Source: Deltaproteobacteria bacterium
GTDB lineage: Bacteria > Myxococcota_A > Polyangia > Polyangiales > Houyiibacteriaceae
Assembly: GCA_019313915.1 (NCBI GenBank)
Contig: JAFDAJ010000005.1
Coordinates: 1 to 54,839, forward strand
Direction: 5' to 3'
DNA: 54,839 bases
The notes under the pieces are model-generated. The model did not search any database and had not been told where the DNA came from. It saw only the letters and a program-made list of their open reading frames with translations. Every line of letters begins with the position of its first letter. Positions within the stretch are counted from its first letter, which is position 1. This document shows, piece after piece, positions 40,113-49,107 of the stretch. The position numbers were made by a program, and so were the translations under genes.

Positions 40113-41786
40113 GTGGGTCGGACCGTACAATTGCTCAACGATACGCTGATCGACCAGATTGCCGCCGGCGAGGTGATCGAGCGACCCGCTAACTTGGTCA
40201 AAGAGCTTCTCGAGAACGCTATCGATGCGCACGCGACCGATATTACCGTGTCAGTGGAAGACGGGGGCCGGGGCCAGGTGCGCGTAAGTGACGACGGAAT
40301 CGGCATGTCGCCCGAGGATGCCGCCCTGTGTATCGAACGCCACGCCACCAGCAAGATCACGGCATTTGAGGACCTCGCTCGCGTGTCGACGCTTGGCTTT
40401 CGGGGAGAGGCCCTTCCCTCGATCGGATCGGTCTCGAAAATGACGATCACCACCCGGCTCAAGAATGACCTGGAGGGCACGCGCGTCGTCGTCGAAGGTG
40501 GAGATGTGTTGGGGGTGTCGCCCGCCGGATGCCCCCCTGGCACGACGGTCGAAGTGAACGACCTCTTCTACAACGTGCCGGCGAGAAAGAAGTTTCTTCG
40601 CGCACGTCAGACCGAAACCTCTCGAATCTTCGAGGTTTGTCAGCGGGTTGCCCTGAGCCATCCGGAGTTGCGTCTCGTGGTGACGTCCGACGGACGTACC
40701 GCAAGGCGGTATCTGCCAGCGGACGGCCTCGCGGAGCGTGCGTATCAAGTCTTTGGCGATGTGACGCTCCAAGAGCTCCACGCCGAGCGGGAGGGCGTGA
40801 TCCTCGATGCTGTCATGGCGCCGATCGAGCTTGCACGTGCCGGGGCGCGCCACCTCTTCCTCTTCGTCAACGGGCGGCCCATCGTCGATCGGGGCCTCGC
40901 CCGAGCGATCGCCTTCGCTTACGGGGATCGATTGCCCCCGGGGCACTACCCGCGTGGCGTGGTCTCCCTCCGCCTCCCTCCGGAAGACGTCGACGTGAAC
41001 GCGCACCCGCAGAAGATCGAAGTGCGTTTCAAACAGACCGCCCAACTGCTGGATCTGGTGACCCGGATGGTTGCCGCCCGGCTTCCCGCCGCACCGGCGG
41101 GCGATGCCTATTGGGAGGCGCGCATCGGAGCACCCGGACCGCTGCGAGACTCCGACGCGACCTCACGTTCGGACCCGTCTGCCGACCGAGCCGCCACGGT
41201 CGCGCAGACCCCCAGCAAGTACGACGTGCGCAGCGCAAACGGGCTGCGCCTGGTCGCTCAGGTCCGAGACCGTGTGTTGCTCTGCGAGGCCGAGGAGCAC
41301 ATCATCATGTTGGACCGACAGCGCGCAGATGCGCTGGTTCGCTATGACGCCCTCCGCGAAGCGGCCAGCAACAAGATCCTCGCGCGTCAGAACCTACTCT
41401 TCCCGGATCGACTCGAGCTCGAGCCTTCAGCCGAAGCCGATCTCGAACGGCATGAAGCGCTTCTTCACTCGATTGGATTCGACTGGTCCGCGCTCGGGGA
41501 AGGTTCGTACGTCGTGCGGACAGTCCCTGCACTGGTCGCCGACGCACGCGCGACTCAGCTCTTCCAAGACGTGCTTTCGAGCCTCGAAGGAGGCGGGCAG
41601 GATCGGACGGACGCTGCCCTTCGCGCACTCGCAAACCGGGCCGCTATGCCCAACGGCGAACCGCTCGACGACGCTGCCGCACGGCGCATCGTCGCCAGCA
41701 TCTGGCCAGCCCGTGACGCCCATCGGTCCTGTCTCGTCGCGCGTGTTCCGATACCGTCGGGAGCTGCCGAGATTGCAGATGACTAA
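40113..41786 (+). CDS. mutL: DNA mismatch repair protein MutL with degenerate endonuclease domain
   Basis: The 557-residue protein has the complete GHKL ATPase half: IAAGEVIERPANLVKELLEN, DDGIGM, ATSKI, LGFRGEALPSI and the DVNAHPQKIEVRF element. The C-terminal half is present but diverged: the metal-binding DQHAxxE(x)4E motif is replaced by DRQRADALVRYD, and the CPHGRP element is missing. It probably does not nick DNA itself. The GTG start matches the family N-terminus (six residues before the conserved Leu-Asn). It begins the rightward operon that runs to 47505. Confidence 0.9.
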   Translation: MGRTVQLLNDTLIDQIAAGEVIERPANLVKELLENAIDAHATDITVSVEDGGRGQVRVSDDGIGMSPEDAALCIERHATSKITAFEDLARVSTLGFRGEALPSIGSVSKMTITTRLKNDLEGTRVVVEGGDVLGVSPAGCPPGTTVEVNDLFYNVPARKKFLRARQTETSRIFEVCQRVALSHPELRLVVTSDGRTARRYLPADGLAERAYQVFGDVTLQELHAEREGVILDAVMAPIELARAGARHLFLFVNGRPIVDRGLARAIAFAYGDRLPPGHYPRGVVSLRLPPEDVDVNAHPQKIEVRFKQTAQLLDLVTRMVAARLPAAPAGDAYWEARIGAPGPLRDSDATSRSDPSADRAATVAQTPSKYDVRSANGLRLVAQVRDRVLLCEAEEHIIMLDRQRADALVRYDALREAASNKILARQNLLFPDRLELEPSAEADLERHEALLHSIGFDWSALGEGSYVVRTVPALVADARATQLFQDVLSSLEGGGQDRTDAALRALANRAAMPNGEPLDDAAARRIVASIWPARDAHRSCLVARVPIPSGAAEIADD

Positions 41787-42711
41787 GCCGCTCCAGCCAC
41801 TGGTGGTGATTGCGGGGCCTACTGCCACCGGCAAGACCGCCGCGGCGATTGAGGTCGCACGCCAGTTCGACGGCGAGCTCGTTGGCGCCGACAGCGTACA
41901 GGTCTACCGGGGATTCGACATCGGGTCCGCAAAGCCCACGGCGGACGAGCTCAGGGGTATGCCGCACCACGTTCTCGATGTGCTCGACCCCGACCAAGAC
42001 GTCGACGCCGTCACATATGCAAACCTGGCAGACGCGGCGATTGGGGACATTCGCGCCCGAGGCCGTCTTCCCGTTGTGGTGGGAGGCACCGGCCTTTGGA
42101 TCCGGGCGCTCGTCCGGGGGCTAGTCGAGGTCCCGCCGGTGAACCCGGAGGTCCGGGAACGCCTGGAGAAGGCGGCCGCCGCGCTGGGGGCGCCCGCGCT
42201 ACACGCGAAACTGGCGCTCGTCGATCCGATTTCCGCGGACGCAATTCACCCAAACGACACCCTCCGAATCGTGCGCGCGCTGGAGGTCTACGAACAGACC
42301 GGCACGCCCCTCGGCACCCTTCGCGCGGAGCACGCTCTCGGAGAGCCGCGGTACCGCGCGATATTCGTCGTCCTCGACATGGATCGTGAGCAGCATGGCG
42401 TCGTCATCGAAGATCGCGCGAAGCAGATGCTCGCCGCCGGCTGGGTCGACGAAGTGCGCGCGCTGCGGACTCAATGGGGCGACGATATCCGACCCTTCGG
42501 TAGCGTCGGCTACCGTGAGGTCCTCGAGCATCTGCGCGACGGGATCCCCCTCGAGGAAACCCTGCGCCGAATTCGAAAATCGACCCGGATCTATGCGCGC
42601 CGGCAGCGAACCTGGTTCAAAGGCGAGCCCGGTGTAAGCTGGCGGAGCAAGAGCGCCGAGCTCCGCAAGCCAGGCGGCCTCGATCGCATCGAAGAGGAAC
42701 TGAGGCTTTGA
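41779..42711 (+). CDS. miaA: tRNA dimethylallyltransferase MiaA
   Basis: The 310-residue enzyme adds a dimethylallyl group to A37 of tRNAs that read codons starting with U. Its P-loop IAGPTATGKTAAAIEVAR is followed by GADSVQVYRGFDIGSAKPT, GGTGLWIRALVRG and RQRTWFKG. It overlaps mutL by eight bases. It is full-length. tRNA-Cys in this window reads UGY codons and is a plausible substrate, since bacterial tRNA-Cys commonly has A37. Confidence 0.95.
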   Translation: MTKPLQPLVVIAGPTATGKTAAAIEVARQFDGELVGADSVQVYRGFDIGSAKPTADELRGMPHHVLDVLDPDQDVDAVTYANLADAAIGDIRARGRLPVVVGGTGLWIRALVRGLVEVPPVNPEVRERLEKAAAALGAPALHAKLALVDPISADAIHPNDTLRIVRALEVYEQTGTPLGTLRAEHALGEPRYRAIFVVLDMDREQHGVVIEDRAKQMLAAGWVDEVRALRTQWGDDIRPFGSVGYREVLEHLRDGIPLEETLRRIRKSTRIYARRQRTWFKGEPGVSWRSKSAELRKPGGLDRIEEELRL

Positions 42712-43334
42712 ATTTCTTCGGACACGCAGTCGTCGCCGGTTGGCAGGACAAGCGGGCCGGCCACCTGCTGGGCAGCATGTTGCCGGACTTCGAAGCGATG
42801 CTCGGCGTCGCACTGATCGAGGTTCGCGACCCCGACATTCAGCGTGGGATCGATCTGCACCACCGAACCGACGAAGCGTTTCATCGGGCCCCCGCCTTTC
42901 TGGCATTCTGTGCGCACGCGCTCGGCGAGCTCACGGCGGCCGGCGTGCGGCGTGGAACCGCCCGCGCCGTCGGACACATCGGCAGCGAGATGTTCCTCGA
43001 TGGCTGGTTGGCCCGCACTCAATCTCACATCGACGACTACCTGGCGGCGCTCGATGTCGAGATGGACGGTCTGCTCGGATGGCAGGACGGTGGGCACGCC
43101 TTCTTGAAACTGCACACCAGGCTCAAGTTGTGGGGAGCGCCGCTCGACTATGCGGAGCCTTCGTTCGTAGGGGCGAGGGTCACCGATGCCCTTCGCCGCC
43201 GCCCGGCTCTGGAGGTGCTCGAGGAGCAATCGTGCCTGGTCCTAGAGTTCCTCCCATCCCTTCAGGAGATGGTGGAGCGTGGCGCCCCAGAACTACTCAA
43301 CGAGCTTCAGGACGCGCTAGGCTCGGAAGACTGA
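42708..43334 (+). CDS. Acyl carrier protein phosphodiesterase-like (AcpH/ACP_PD) protein
   Basis: The 208-residue helical protein starts MNFFGHAVVAGW and continues HLLGSMLPDFE, IQRGIDLHHRTDEAFH and a GHIGSEMFLDGWLA block, the pattern of the ACP_PD family (MNFLAH...GI-x-xHR...D). AcpH removes 4'-phosphopantetheine from ACP; the activity here is unverified. It begins at a TTG overlapping the miaA stop (TTGA) with GAGGAA upstream. Confidence 0.7.
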   Translation: MNFFGHAVVAGWQDKRAGHLLGSMLPDFEAMLGVALIEVRDPDIQRGIDLHHRTDEAFHRAPAFLAFCAHALGELTAAGVRRGTARAVGHIGSEMFLDGWLARTQSHIDDYLAALDVEMDGLLGWQDGGHAFLKLHTRLKLWGAPLDYAEPSFVGARVTDALRRRPALEVLEEQSCLVLEFLPSLQEMVERGAPELLNELQDALGSED

Positions 43335-43335
43335 G

Positions 43336-44310
43336 ATGCTCGACGAGGGGGGAAGACGCAGCGCGGGCGGCGAAAAGCGACGGCGCTACCTGAGGTGGGG
43401 CCGAATCACGGTAACCATCGGCGCAGTCGCCTATCTCGCGAGCCGCGTTGAGCCGCGCGATGTTCTGGATGCCTTTCAAAGGCTCTCTCTCGGTGCCGCA
43501 CTGACCGCAATCACGGTTGTCGTCGTCGGCCTCCTGTGCGGCATGATTCGATGGCGGATGCTTCTTCGCGCTTACGGGGCTATCGACATTCCCCCGTGGC
43601 CGCGCGTCGCCCATCTCTATCTGGTCGGCCATTTCTACAACACGTATGCCCCAGGCGGCGTGGGCGGTGACGTCATTCGCGGTGTAGCCAGCCGCAAGGC
43701 GTTTGGGGATCTCGACTGGGCGGGCGCCACTAGCGGCGTGGCCGTCGTGTTCATCGAGCGGGTCATCGGCGTTTCGGCCTTGCTCGTCCTCGCGACGAGC
43801 GCCTACTTGATTAGCCCGATCCCAGGCATCGAGAATGTAGGCCTCTGGGCAGCCCTCGGTCTCGCTGCGGCAGGCGGCGCGCTGGTCGGCATCGCGATCG
43901 CGCCGCGGCTCGCCCCTCTCCTTCCGGAAAAGCTCGGCAAGCCTCTTCGTGCCCTCCCACGCCTCTACTCGGCCGGGCCTTTCCTGATCGCGATCTTTCT
44001 CTCGTTGATCATTCACGCGATCAACATCGTCGCGGGACATGCCATCATGCACTCGCTAGAACCTTCGGTGACGTTCGCACAATCGGCCGTAGTGATGCCG
44101 CTGATCAGCGCATCGGCTTTCTTCCCGTTTACCGTGGGTGGCGCCGGTGTCCGGGAGGCGGCGTTCGCGGCACTCTATGGAACCGTCGGAGTCCCCGAAG
44201 CAAGCGCCTACGCTGCCTCGCTCTGCTTCTGGGGGACGCAGTTACTCTCCGCGGGAGTCGGCGGCGTCGTCAACCTGCTGGTTCCGCTCTCGGGAAGAGA
44301 GCGTGACTGA
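43336..44310 (+). CDS. Lysylphosphatidylglycerol-synthase-type transmembrane flippase-like protein (UPF0104)
   Basis: The 324-residue integral membrane protein of about eight helices carries the LPG_synthase_TM motifs HFYNTYAPGGVGGDVIRG and the late FPFTVGGAGVREAAF. This domain without a catalytic C-terminal part is found in many glycan clusters and is thought to flip lipid or lipid-linked sugars. It follows the AcpH-like gene by one base and overlaps the next gene by eight. Confidence 0.85.
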   Translation: MLDEGGRRSAGGEKRRRYLRWGRITVTIGAVAYLASRVEPRDVLDAFQRLSLGAALTAITVVVVGLLCGMIRWRMLLRAYGAIDIPPWPRVAHLYLVGHFYNTYAPGGVGGDVIRGVASRKAFGDLDWAGATSGVAVVFIERVIGVSALLVLATSAYLISPIPGIENVGLWAALGLAAAGGALVGIAIAPRLAPLLPEKLGKPLRALPRLYSAGPFLIAIFLSLIIHAINIVAGHAIMHSLEPSVTFAQSAVVMPLISASAFFPFTVGGAGVREAAFAALYGTVGVPEASAYAASLCFWGTQLLSAGVGGVVNLLVPLSGRERD

Positions 44311-46273
44311 GCGACTCCTCGGCCTCCCCGTCCACTCGCGCCGCGTGACAGGCGGAGCCGCCGCCGCCCTGTTCGTCTTCTACGTGTTGACGATGTGCAG
44401 GGGCCTATCGATGTACGACAGCCCAGAGCTCGCGCTCGTCGCGGAGCAGCTTGGGCTCGGACATCCATTCGGCCAACCACTGCACACCATCATTGGCGCT
44501 ATGCTCACGAGGCTGCCGGGCGCCGACCCCCTCGTTGCGTTGAACGCGCTCTCCGCGCTCGCTGGCGCGCTGACCGTCATCCCTGCAACCAGCTTCGCCG
44601 AGACGTTGGTGCGACCGGGTCCTAACTCCCCGGCAGGAGACGTGCGATTCATCGCGCCCACCGTCGCGCTCGCGGGAATACACCCTGCCCTATGGGAGCC
44701 ATCGACTCGCATCGAGGTCTACCCTTTGGCGGTCTTTTTCGCACTTTGGGCGGCGGCACGCTTCGCCAGCGCCGTCCTCGACCAGGAGCAAGGCTCGCGC
44801 TCCTATTTCGCGACAGGCCTCGGCTTGGGGATCGCGGCAAGTGCCAACGTCTTGTGCGCCTTCGGCGTCGCACTCGCGATCACCCCGCGACTTCTGATGG
44901 CGACCGCGCGCAGTGAAATTCCGCGTCGTGCGCTCGGGTTGGTCATCGCAGGCGGGCTGCTTGGCCTGGTGACGTATGTCTATGTCTTTGCCGTCGCGGG
45001 ACGGGAGGACGTGGTCGTGTGGGGCGCGCCGACGAACGCGGCCTCGATCAAGCACTACTTCACGGCTGCGGACTTCAACAGCAAAGGGGTCACTTCATGG
45101 TCGGAGTGGTGGGGGCATCTGCGCGAGCTATTGCTGTGGTCCCTCCACAACGGTCTCGTCGCCATGCTCATCGCGGGCTTCACGGGCTACGCGATTTACG
45201 CGCGCAGGCGCGGGCTTGGCCGCTTCTTCTTCAACGCAACGTTGATTTTTTTCGTTGCGTTCATCGCCCGCGACGGCATGTTCGCGCCCGATATTCTCGA
45301 CTACGCCGGATATCTCGCTATTCCCACGTGGATCGCTGCCTCCGGGGTTGGTCTCTTGGTCGCCTACCTCGCACAACGCAACCGGTCACTAGCCACCCCA
45401 GCGCTCGCCGCCGTCGTGCTCCTCGTCATGATTGCGCCGCCCGCCCCATACGAACGTACGCGGCACCGCGACTCATTCACCTGGGACATTGCGCAAGAGG
45501 CGCTTCGAGCCGCACCACCGCATGCCATCGTCATCGTCGAGCTCGATCACTGGATCGGTCCGATGTGGTACCTGCAGGAGCAACGTGGTGTCCGCCCCGA
45601 TGTGATCCTGCTCGCCCATGGCCTCGCGTCATCCGAGTGGTTCTGGCGACATCTCTACCGGCGCCACCCGCAGCTCGAGCCGATCGAGCTTAGGGGCCCA
45701 GGGGGACGCAACGGACGGGTCCGACGCTTTCTTCGCGCGAACAAGTCGCGCCCGGTTCAAATCGAGCGCGCCGCCCTGGCCAACCGGCTGGGTTTGCCCA
45801 CCTGCCCAAGCGAGTGGCTCTTGGACGTGCGGGCGGCCTGTGGCGAGGTCGCGCACGAGCCGAGCCTCGCGCGCTACGCGAGCTCCGCTCTCGCCGAGCT
45901 TCAACAGGGCTCCCCGGGCACCGACGGTTTGATCGCCTTGGTGACCCTCGACCGTGGCCACGATCTGTACTCGCAAGGGTTCCCTCGGGCCGCGATCGCG
46001 ACCGTCTTGGCCGGTGTCCCCAGAATCGCGGGTATCGAAGAAGTGGACCTTTCTTCGATCCCACTTCGAATTCAGCCATCCGTGCGGCCCGCCCCGAGCT
46101 ACGAGCCGCGCGTGGCTCTAGGGGATGCCGCGCGCAACCTGCACTACGCCTCGATCATCGCGCGAGCGACGGGCGCGACCTCCCTCGGAAGCTACTTCGC
46201 CACTTGGTCGGAGGCGCTGGGACCCGTTCAGCCGAAGTTTGCGGCCTTGCCGGCCTCTCCTGCTAACCTCTGA
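44303..46273 (+). CDS. DUF2723 GT-C-type membrane glycosyltransferase
   Basis: The 656-residue membrane protein has about ten helices in its N-terminal 400 residues. The DUF2723 opening SMYDSPELALVAEQLGLGHP contains the acidic residue typical of GT-C enzymes, and FGQPLHTIIGAMLTRLP follows. A soluble C-terminal region has PHAIVIVELDHWIGPMWYLQ. GT-C proteins transfer sugars from lipid-phosphate donors to proteins or glycans outside the membrane. The GTG at 44303 overlaps the flippase-like gene. The GT2 enzyme three genes on may supply its donor. Confidence 0.85.
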   Translation: MTERLLGLPVHSRRVTGGAAAALFVFYVLTMCRGLSMYDSPELALVAEQLGLGHPFGQPLHTIIGAMLTRLPGADPLVALNALSALAGALTVIPATSFAETLVRPGPNSPAGDVRFIAPTVALAGIHPALWEPSTRIEVYPLAVFFALWAAARFASAVLDQEQGSRSYFATGLGLGIAASANVLCAFGVALAITPRLLMATARSEIPRRALGLVIAGGLLGLVTYVYVFAVAGREDVVVWGAPTNAASIKHYFTAADFNSKGVTSWSEWWGHLRELLLWSLHNGLVAMLIAGFTGYAIYARRRGLGRFFFNATLIFFVAFIARDGMFAPDILDYAGYLAIPTWIAASGVGLLVAYLAQRNRSLATPALAAVVLLVMIAPPAPYERTRHRDSFTWDIAQEALRAAPPHAIVIVELDHWIGPMWYLQEQRGVRPDVILLAHGLASSEWFWRHLYRRHPQLEPIELRGPGGRNGRVRRFLRANKSRPVQIERAALANRLGLPTCPSEWLLDVRAACGEVAHEPSLARYASSALAELQQGSPGTDGLIALVTLDRGHDLYSQGFPRAAIATVLAGVPRIAGIEEVDLSSIPLRIQPSVRPAPSYEPRVALGDAARNLHYASIIARATGATSLGSYFATWSEALGPVQPKFAALPASPANL

Positions 46274-46276
46274 GCG

Positions 46277-46795
46277 ATGCGCCACCGCACTCACGGCGAC
46301 GGCTCCTTTCGTGCCGACCAGTTTGCGCGCTGCGGCTCTGACTGCGTCTTCGAAGCCGGCGTGTTGGTCTTTCATCCCGAGAACATCGAGCTCGGCACGA
46401 ATGTGTACATCGGGCACCACGCCATCCTCAAGGGCTACCACAAGAACACGATGCGCATCGGCGACGAAACGTGGATAGGACAACAATCATTCTTGCATAG
46501 TGCCGGCGGAATCGAGATCGGCGCCCGGGTCGGGATCGGACCCGGAGTTCGGATCATCACTTCCTTCCATGACGAGGCGGGTCGCGACATCCCGATCTTG
46601 AGCTCACCCGTCGAGCTCGCACCCGTCGTCATCGAGGATGATTGCGACCTTGGCGTGGGCGCGATCGTTCTTCCCGGAGTGCGCATCGGCAAGGGTGCAC
46701 AGATCGGCGCCGGCGCCGTCGTCACCGAAGACGTGCCCCCCTACTCCGTGGCAGTCGGGGTGCCTGCCAAGGTGACGAGAGAGCGGCCGGAATGA
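46277..46795 (+). CDS. Hexapeptide-repeat (left-handed beta-helix) acyltransferase
   Basis: The 172-residue protein is built of LbH hexapeptide repeats ([66 protein letters not shown]). A His in SFHDEAG is the likely catalytic base, as in galactoside/maltose O-acetyltransferases. It would acetylate a sugar or lipid-linked intermediate; the acceptor is unknown. The next gene starts inside its stop codon (ATGA). Confidence 0.85.
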   Translation: MRHRTHGDGSFRADQFARCGSDCVFEAGVLVFHPENIELGTNVYIGHHAILKGYHKNTMRIGDETWIGQQSFLHSAGGIEIGARVGIGPGVRIITSFHDEAGRDIPILSSPVELAPVVIEDDCDLGVGAIVLPGVRIGKGAQIGAGAVVTEDVPPYSVAVGVPAKVTRERPE

Positions 46796-47505
46796 CCGCT
46801 CCCGGCCTGAGCGTGATCATCTTCGCTTTCAACGAAGAGGCCAACATCGCACCCGTGTTGACCGAGCTTCGACAGTGGCTTTCGGCCAACGAGCCGTCGG
46901 CCGAGATCGTGTTCGTCGATGATGGATCCTCAGACGGCACATCCGCCGAAGCTGCAAATGCCCTGTCGGGAACACCGCATCAGCTGCTTCGCCACGAGAC
47001 CAACCGCGGCATCGGCGCTGCGCTCAAGACCGGGGTGCGCGCGGCCAAAGGCGCGTGGGTCACTTTTCTTCCGGCGGACGGCCAAATCGCGCCCGCTGCG
47101 ATTGGAACGCTTCGCGCTGCGGCGGCCCAGGAACGAGCCGAAGTTGTGTTCAGCGTGTACGACCACCGCGACGACGGCCTTCATCGCAAGGTCTTGTCCG
47201 CAGGCGTCCGCGCCCTGATCTGGATGATCCATGGCGTGCGAATGCAAAGCGACGGCCCCTACCTCTTCCGTCATTTACACTTCGATCCCGATCAGCTCAT
47301 CCCGGACACCTTTTTCCTGAACTTCGAGTTTCCAATCCGTGTGTTGGGCGCAGACATTCCGGCGACCGTGGTGACGATCGAATGCCGGCCTCGCAGGTCC
47401 GGGCACTCCAAGTCGACGGGCCTCAAGAGAATCTACGGAGTCGCCCAGGACCTTCTCGAGCTCCGCGTTCGACGCGCTAGAGAATTGCGCGCGAGCCGCG
47501 CCTAA
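46792..47505 (+). CDS. Family 2 glycosyltransferase (dolichyl-phosphate-mannose-synthase-like)
   Basis: The 237-residue soluble GT-A enzyme has [13 protein letters not shown], the nucleotide-sugar [12 protein letters not shown], and the metal-site region [15 protein letters not shown] typical of DPM1-like enzymes. No membrane helices follow, so it acts at the inner face of the membrane. It may charge a polyprenyl phosphate for the GT-C enzyme. The ATG at 46792 overlaps the acyltransferase stop. It is the last gene of the run and converges with the sigma54 regulator (four-base overlap). Confidence 0.85.
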   Translation: MTAPGLSVIIFAFNEEANIAPVLTELRQWLSANEPSAEIVFVDDGSSDGTSAEAANALSGTPHQLLRHETNRGIGAALKTGVRAAKGAWVTFLPADGQIAPAAIGTLRAAAAQERAEVVFSVYDHRDDGLHRKVLSAGVRALIWMIHGVRMQSDGPYLFRHLHFDPDQLIPDTFFLNFEFPIRVLGADIPATVVTIECRPRRSGHSKSTGLKRIYGVAQDLLELRVRRARELRASRA

Positions 47506-49040
47506 CCTTCGATCTCGGGCCCGCTCTTCAGCCAGTCGCGAAGGGTCGAGCGCGGAATGCCCAGGGCGCGAGCCGCGGCCGACATGTTGCCACCATACTG
47601 CTCGAGCGCCTCTCGAAGGGAATCTGCCGAAGGCCGCTGCGCGTGCGGCTCGCAAATACGCCGGAGCGACCGTTCGACCGCTGCCAGGTCGATCTCCGCT
47701 CCATCGCAATTCACAGCGGCCAGCTCGAGCACGTTTCGAAGCTCGCGGACGTTGCCCGGCCAGCCATACCCGTGGAGACGTTCAAGCGCCTGAGGCGCGA
47801 GGCACCGCTCGCCCACCTCGGGCTGCATTTTGCAAAGGAAGTGCCGCGCTAGGAGCGTGATGTCGTCAGGACGGACACGCAGTGGTGGGACGTCGATCAC
47901 CAAGCGATGAATTCGATAATAGAGGTCGGAGCGGAAGCGGCCCTCGTGCACCATCGTGCGCAAATCTCTGTGCGTCGCGCACACCAGCCGCACATCGACT
48001 CGGCGGGCGGCTTCACTGCCAACACGACGGACCTGCCAAGTCTCGAGCACGCGAAGGAGCCGGGTTTGAAGACCCGGCGGCAGCTCCGCGACTTCATCGA
48101 GAAAGAGGGTCCCACCGTGCGCCTGTTCGAACGCTCCGCGATGCGCTTGAACCGCGCCGGTGAACGCGCCTCGCTCGTGCCCAAACAACTCGCTCTCGAT
48201 GAGCTCACGCGGAAGGCCACCCCCGTTGAGAGGCACGAATGGGCCCTTGCGACGCCGCCCTCGTTCGTGAAGTTCCCGCGCGACGTGCTCCTTGCCGACA
48301 CCTGTCTCGCCTCGAACCAGCACCGGCCAGGGCAGGTCCGCGAAACGATCCACCTCGGCCATGACCGACAACATGGCGCTCGATTCAACGACGACTTCCG
48401 AAGAGGGTGTCCCACCACGACTGACCACCCGGAGCTCGGTTCGGCCAATACGGACCACGGCCCCTGGCCGAAGCTCATGGCGGCGGATGCGAAGGCCGTC
48501 GACCCAGGTGCCGTTGGTGCTGTCGAGATCGCGAATGGACACGCCTCGTGAAGAGGGCTCGATGCGGCAGTGGTACCGACTCACCGCCCGATCGGACAGC
48601 GCGATCGCATTGTCGTCCGCGCCGCCGACCGAAATCGGCGCGTCCCCGACATGAAAGGCACGCGCGCCCAGACCATGACCGCCCACGAGCGAAAGCATGC
48701 GTGGCCCGGCGCAGCGACTGCGCAGAAGCTCGGTGCCGCGGGGCTCGAGCGAGGGGGTCTGTGCCTTGACCCGCACCACCGAAAAGCCCGCCCCCACCGG
48801 AACCCGGGCTCCAACCGGGATGACCGAACGTGCCCCCAGCGCCGGCCCCTTGGCCAAATCGTAGACGTACAACGTGCCCCCATGAGGCTGAAAAAGCAGC
48901 GCTCGCGGGGGCACCGCCGCCGCATGGATGACGATGTCACAGTCGGGATGCGAGCCTACCTCGACCGCGGCAGCTCCCAGAGGAAACGCGCGAACGCGCC
49001 GACCCGCGCGGCACAGACAAAGCGTATCTCCCCATGCCAT
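47502..49040 (-). CDS. Sigma54-dependent activator with two FHA-type domains
   Basis: The 512-residue protein has a first FHA-like region (about 20-95) lacking the S-x-x-H core. A canonical FHA domain follows (about 128-205: ALSDRAVSRYHCRI, DLDSTNGTWVDG), which should bind phospho-Thr. The AAA+ domain has Walker A GETGVGKE (244-251), the sigma54-contact loop GAFTGA (291-296) and TLFLDEVAEL. A Fis-type helix-turn-helix ends it (GGNMSAAARALGIPRSTLRD). I chose the ATG at 49040. It lies head to head with gcvT, and no -24/-12 promoter was found between them. A Ser/Thr kinase such as the one at 38413 may be its partner. Confidence 0.9.
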   Translation of the reverse strand: MAWGDTLCLCRAGRRVRAFPLGAAAVEVGSHPDCDIVIHAAAVPPRALLFQPHGGTLYVYDLAKGPALGARSVIPVGARVPVGAGFSVVRVKAQTPSLEPRGTELLRSRCAGPRMLSLVGGHGLGARAFHVGDAPISVGGADDNAIALSDRAVSRYHCRIEPSSRGVSIRDLDSTNGTWVDGLRIRRHELRPGAVVRIGRTELRVVSRGGTPSSEVVVESSAMLSVMAEVDRFADLPWPVLVRGETGVGKEHVARELHERGRRRKGPFVPLNGGGLPRELIESELFGHERGAFTGAVQAHRGAFEQAHGGTLFLDEVAELPPGLQTRLLRVLETWQVRRVGSEAARRVDVRLVCATHRDLRTMVHEGRFRSDLYYRIHRLVIDVPPLRVRPDDITLLARHFLCKMQPEVGERCLAPQALERLHGYGWPGNVRELRNVLELAAVNCDGAEIDLAAVERSLRRICEPHAQRPSADSLREALEQYGGNMSAAARALGIPRSTLRDWLKSGPEIEG

Positions 49041-49107
49041 AGCGGGGGTATCGACCGGTCCCGCCGTCGGTTGCGTAGACGCCTCCGGTCCGTAAGCTCC
49101 CGGCACC

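Noticed and set aside
49041-49107. Glycine riboswitch before gcvT
   Set aside because: Only 67 bases are available and no tandem aptamer-like pairing was seen.
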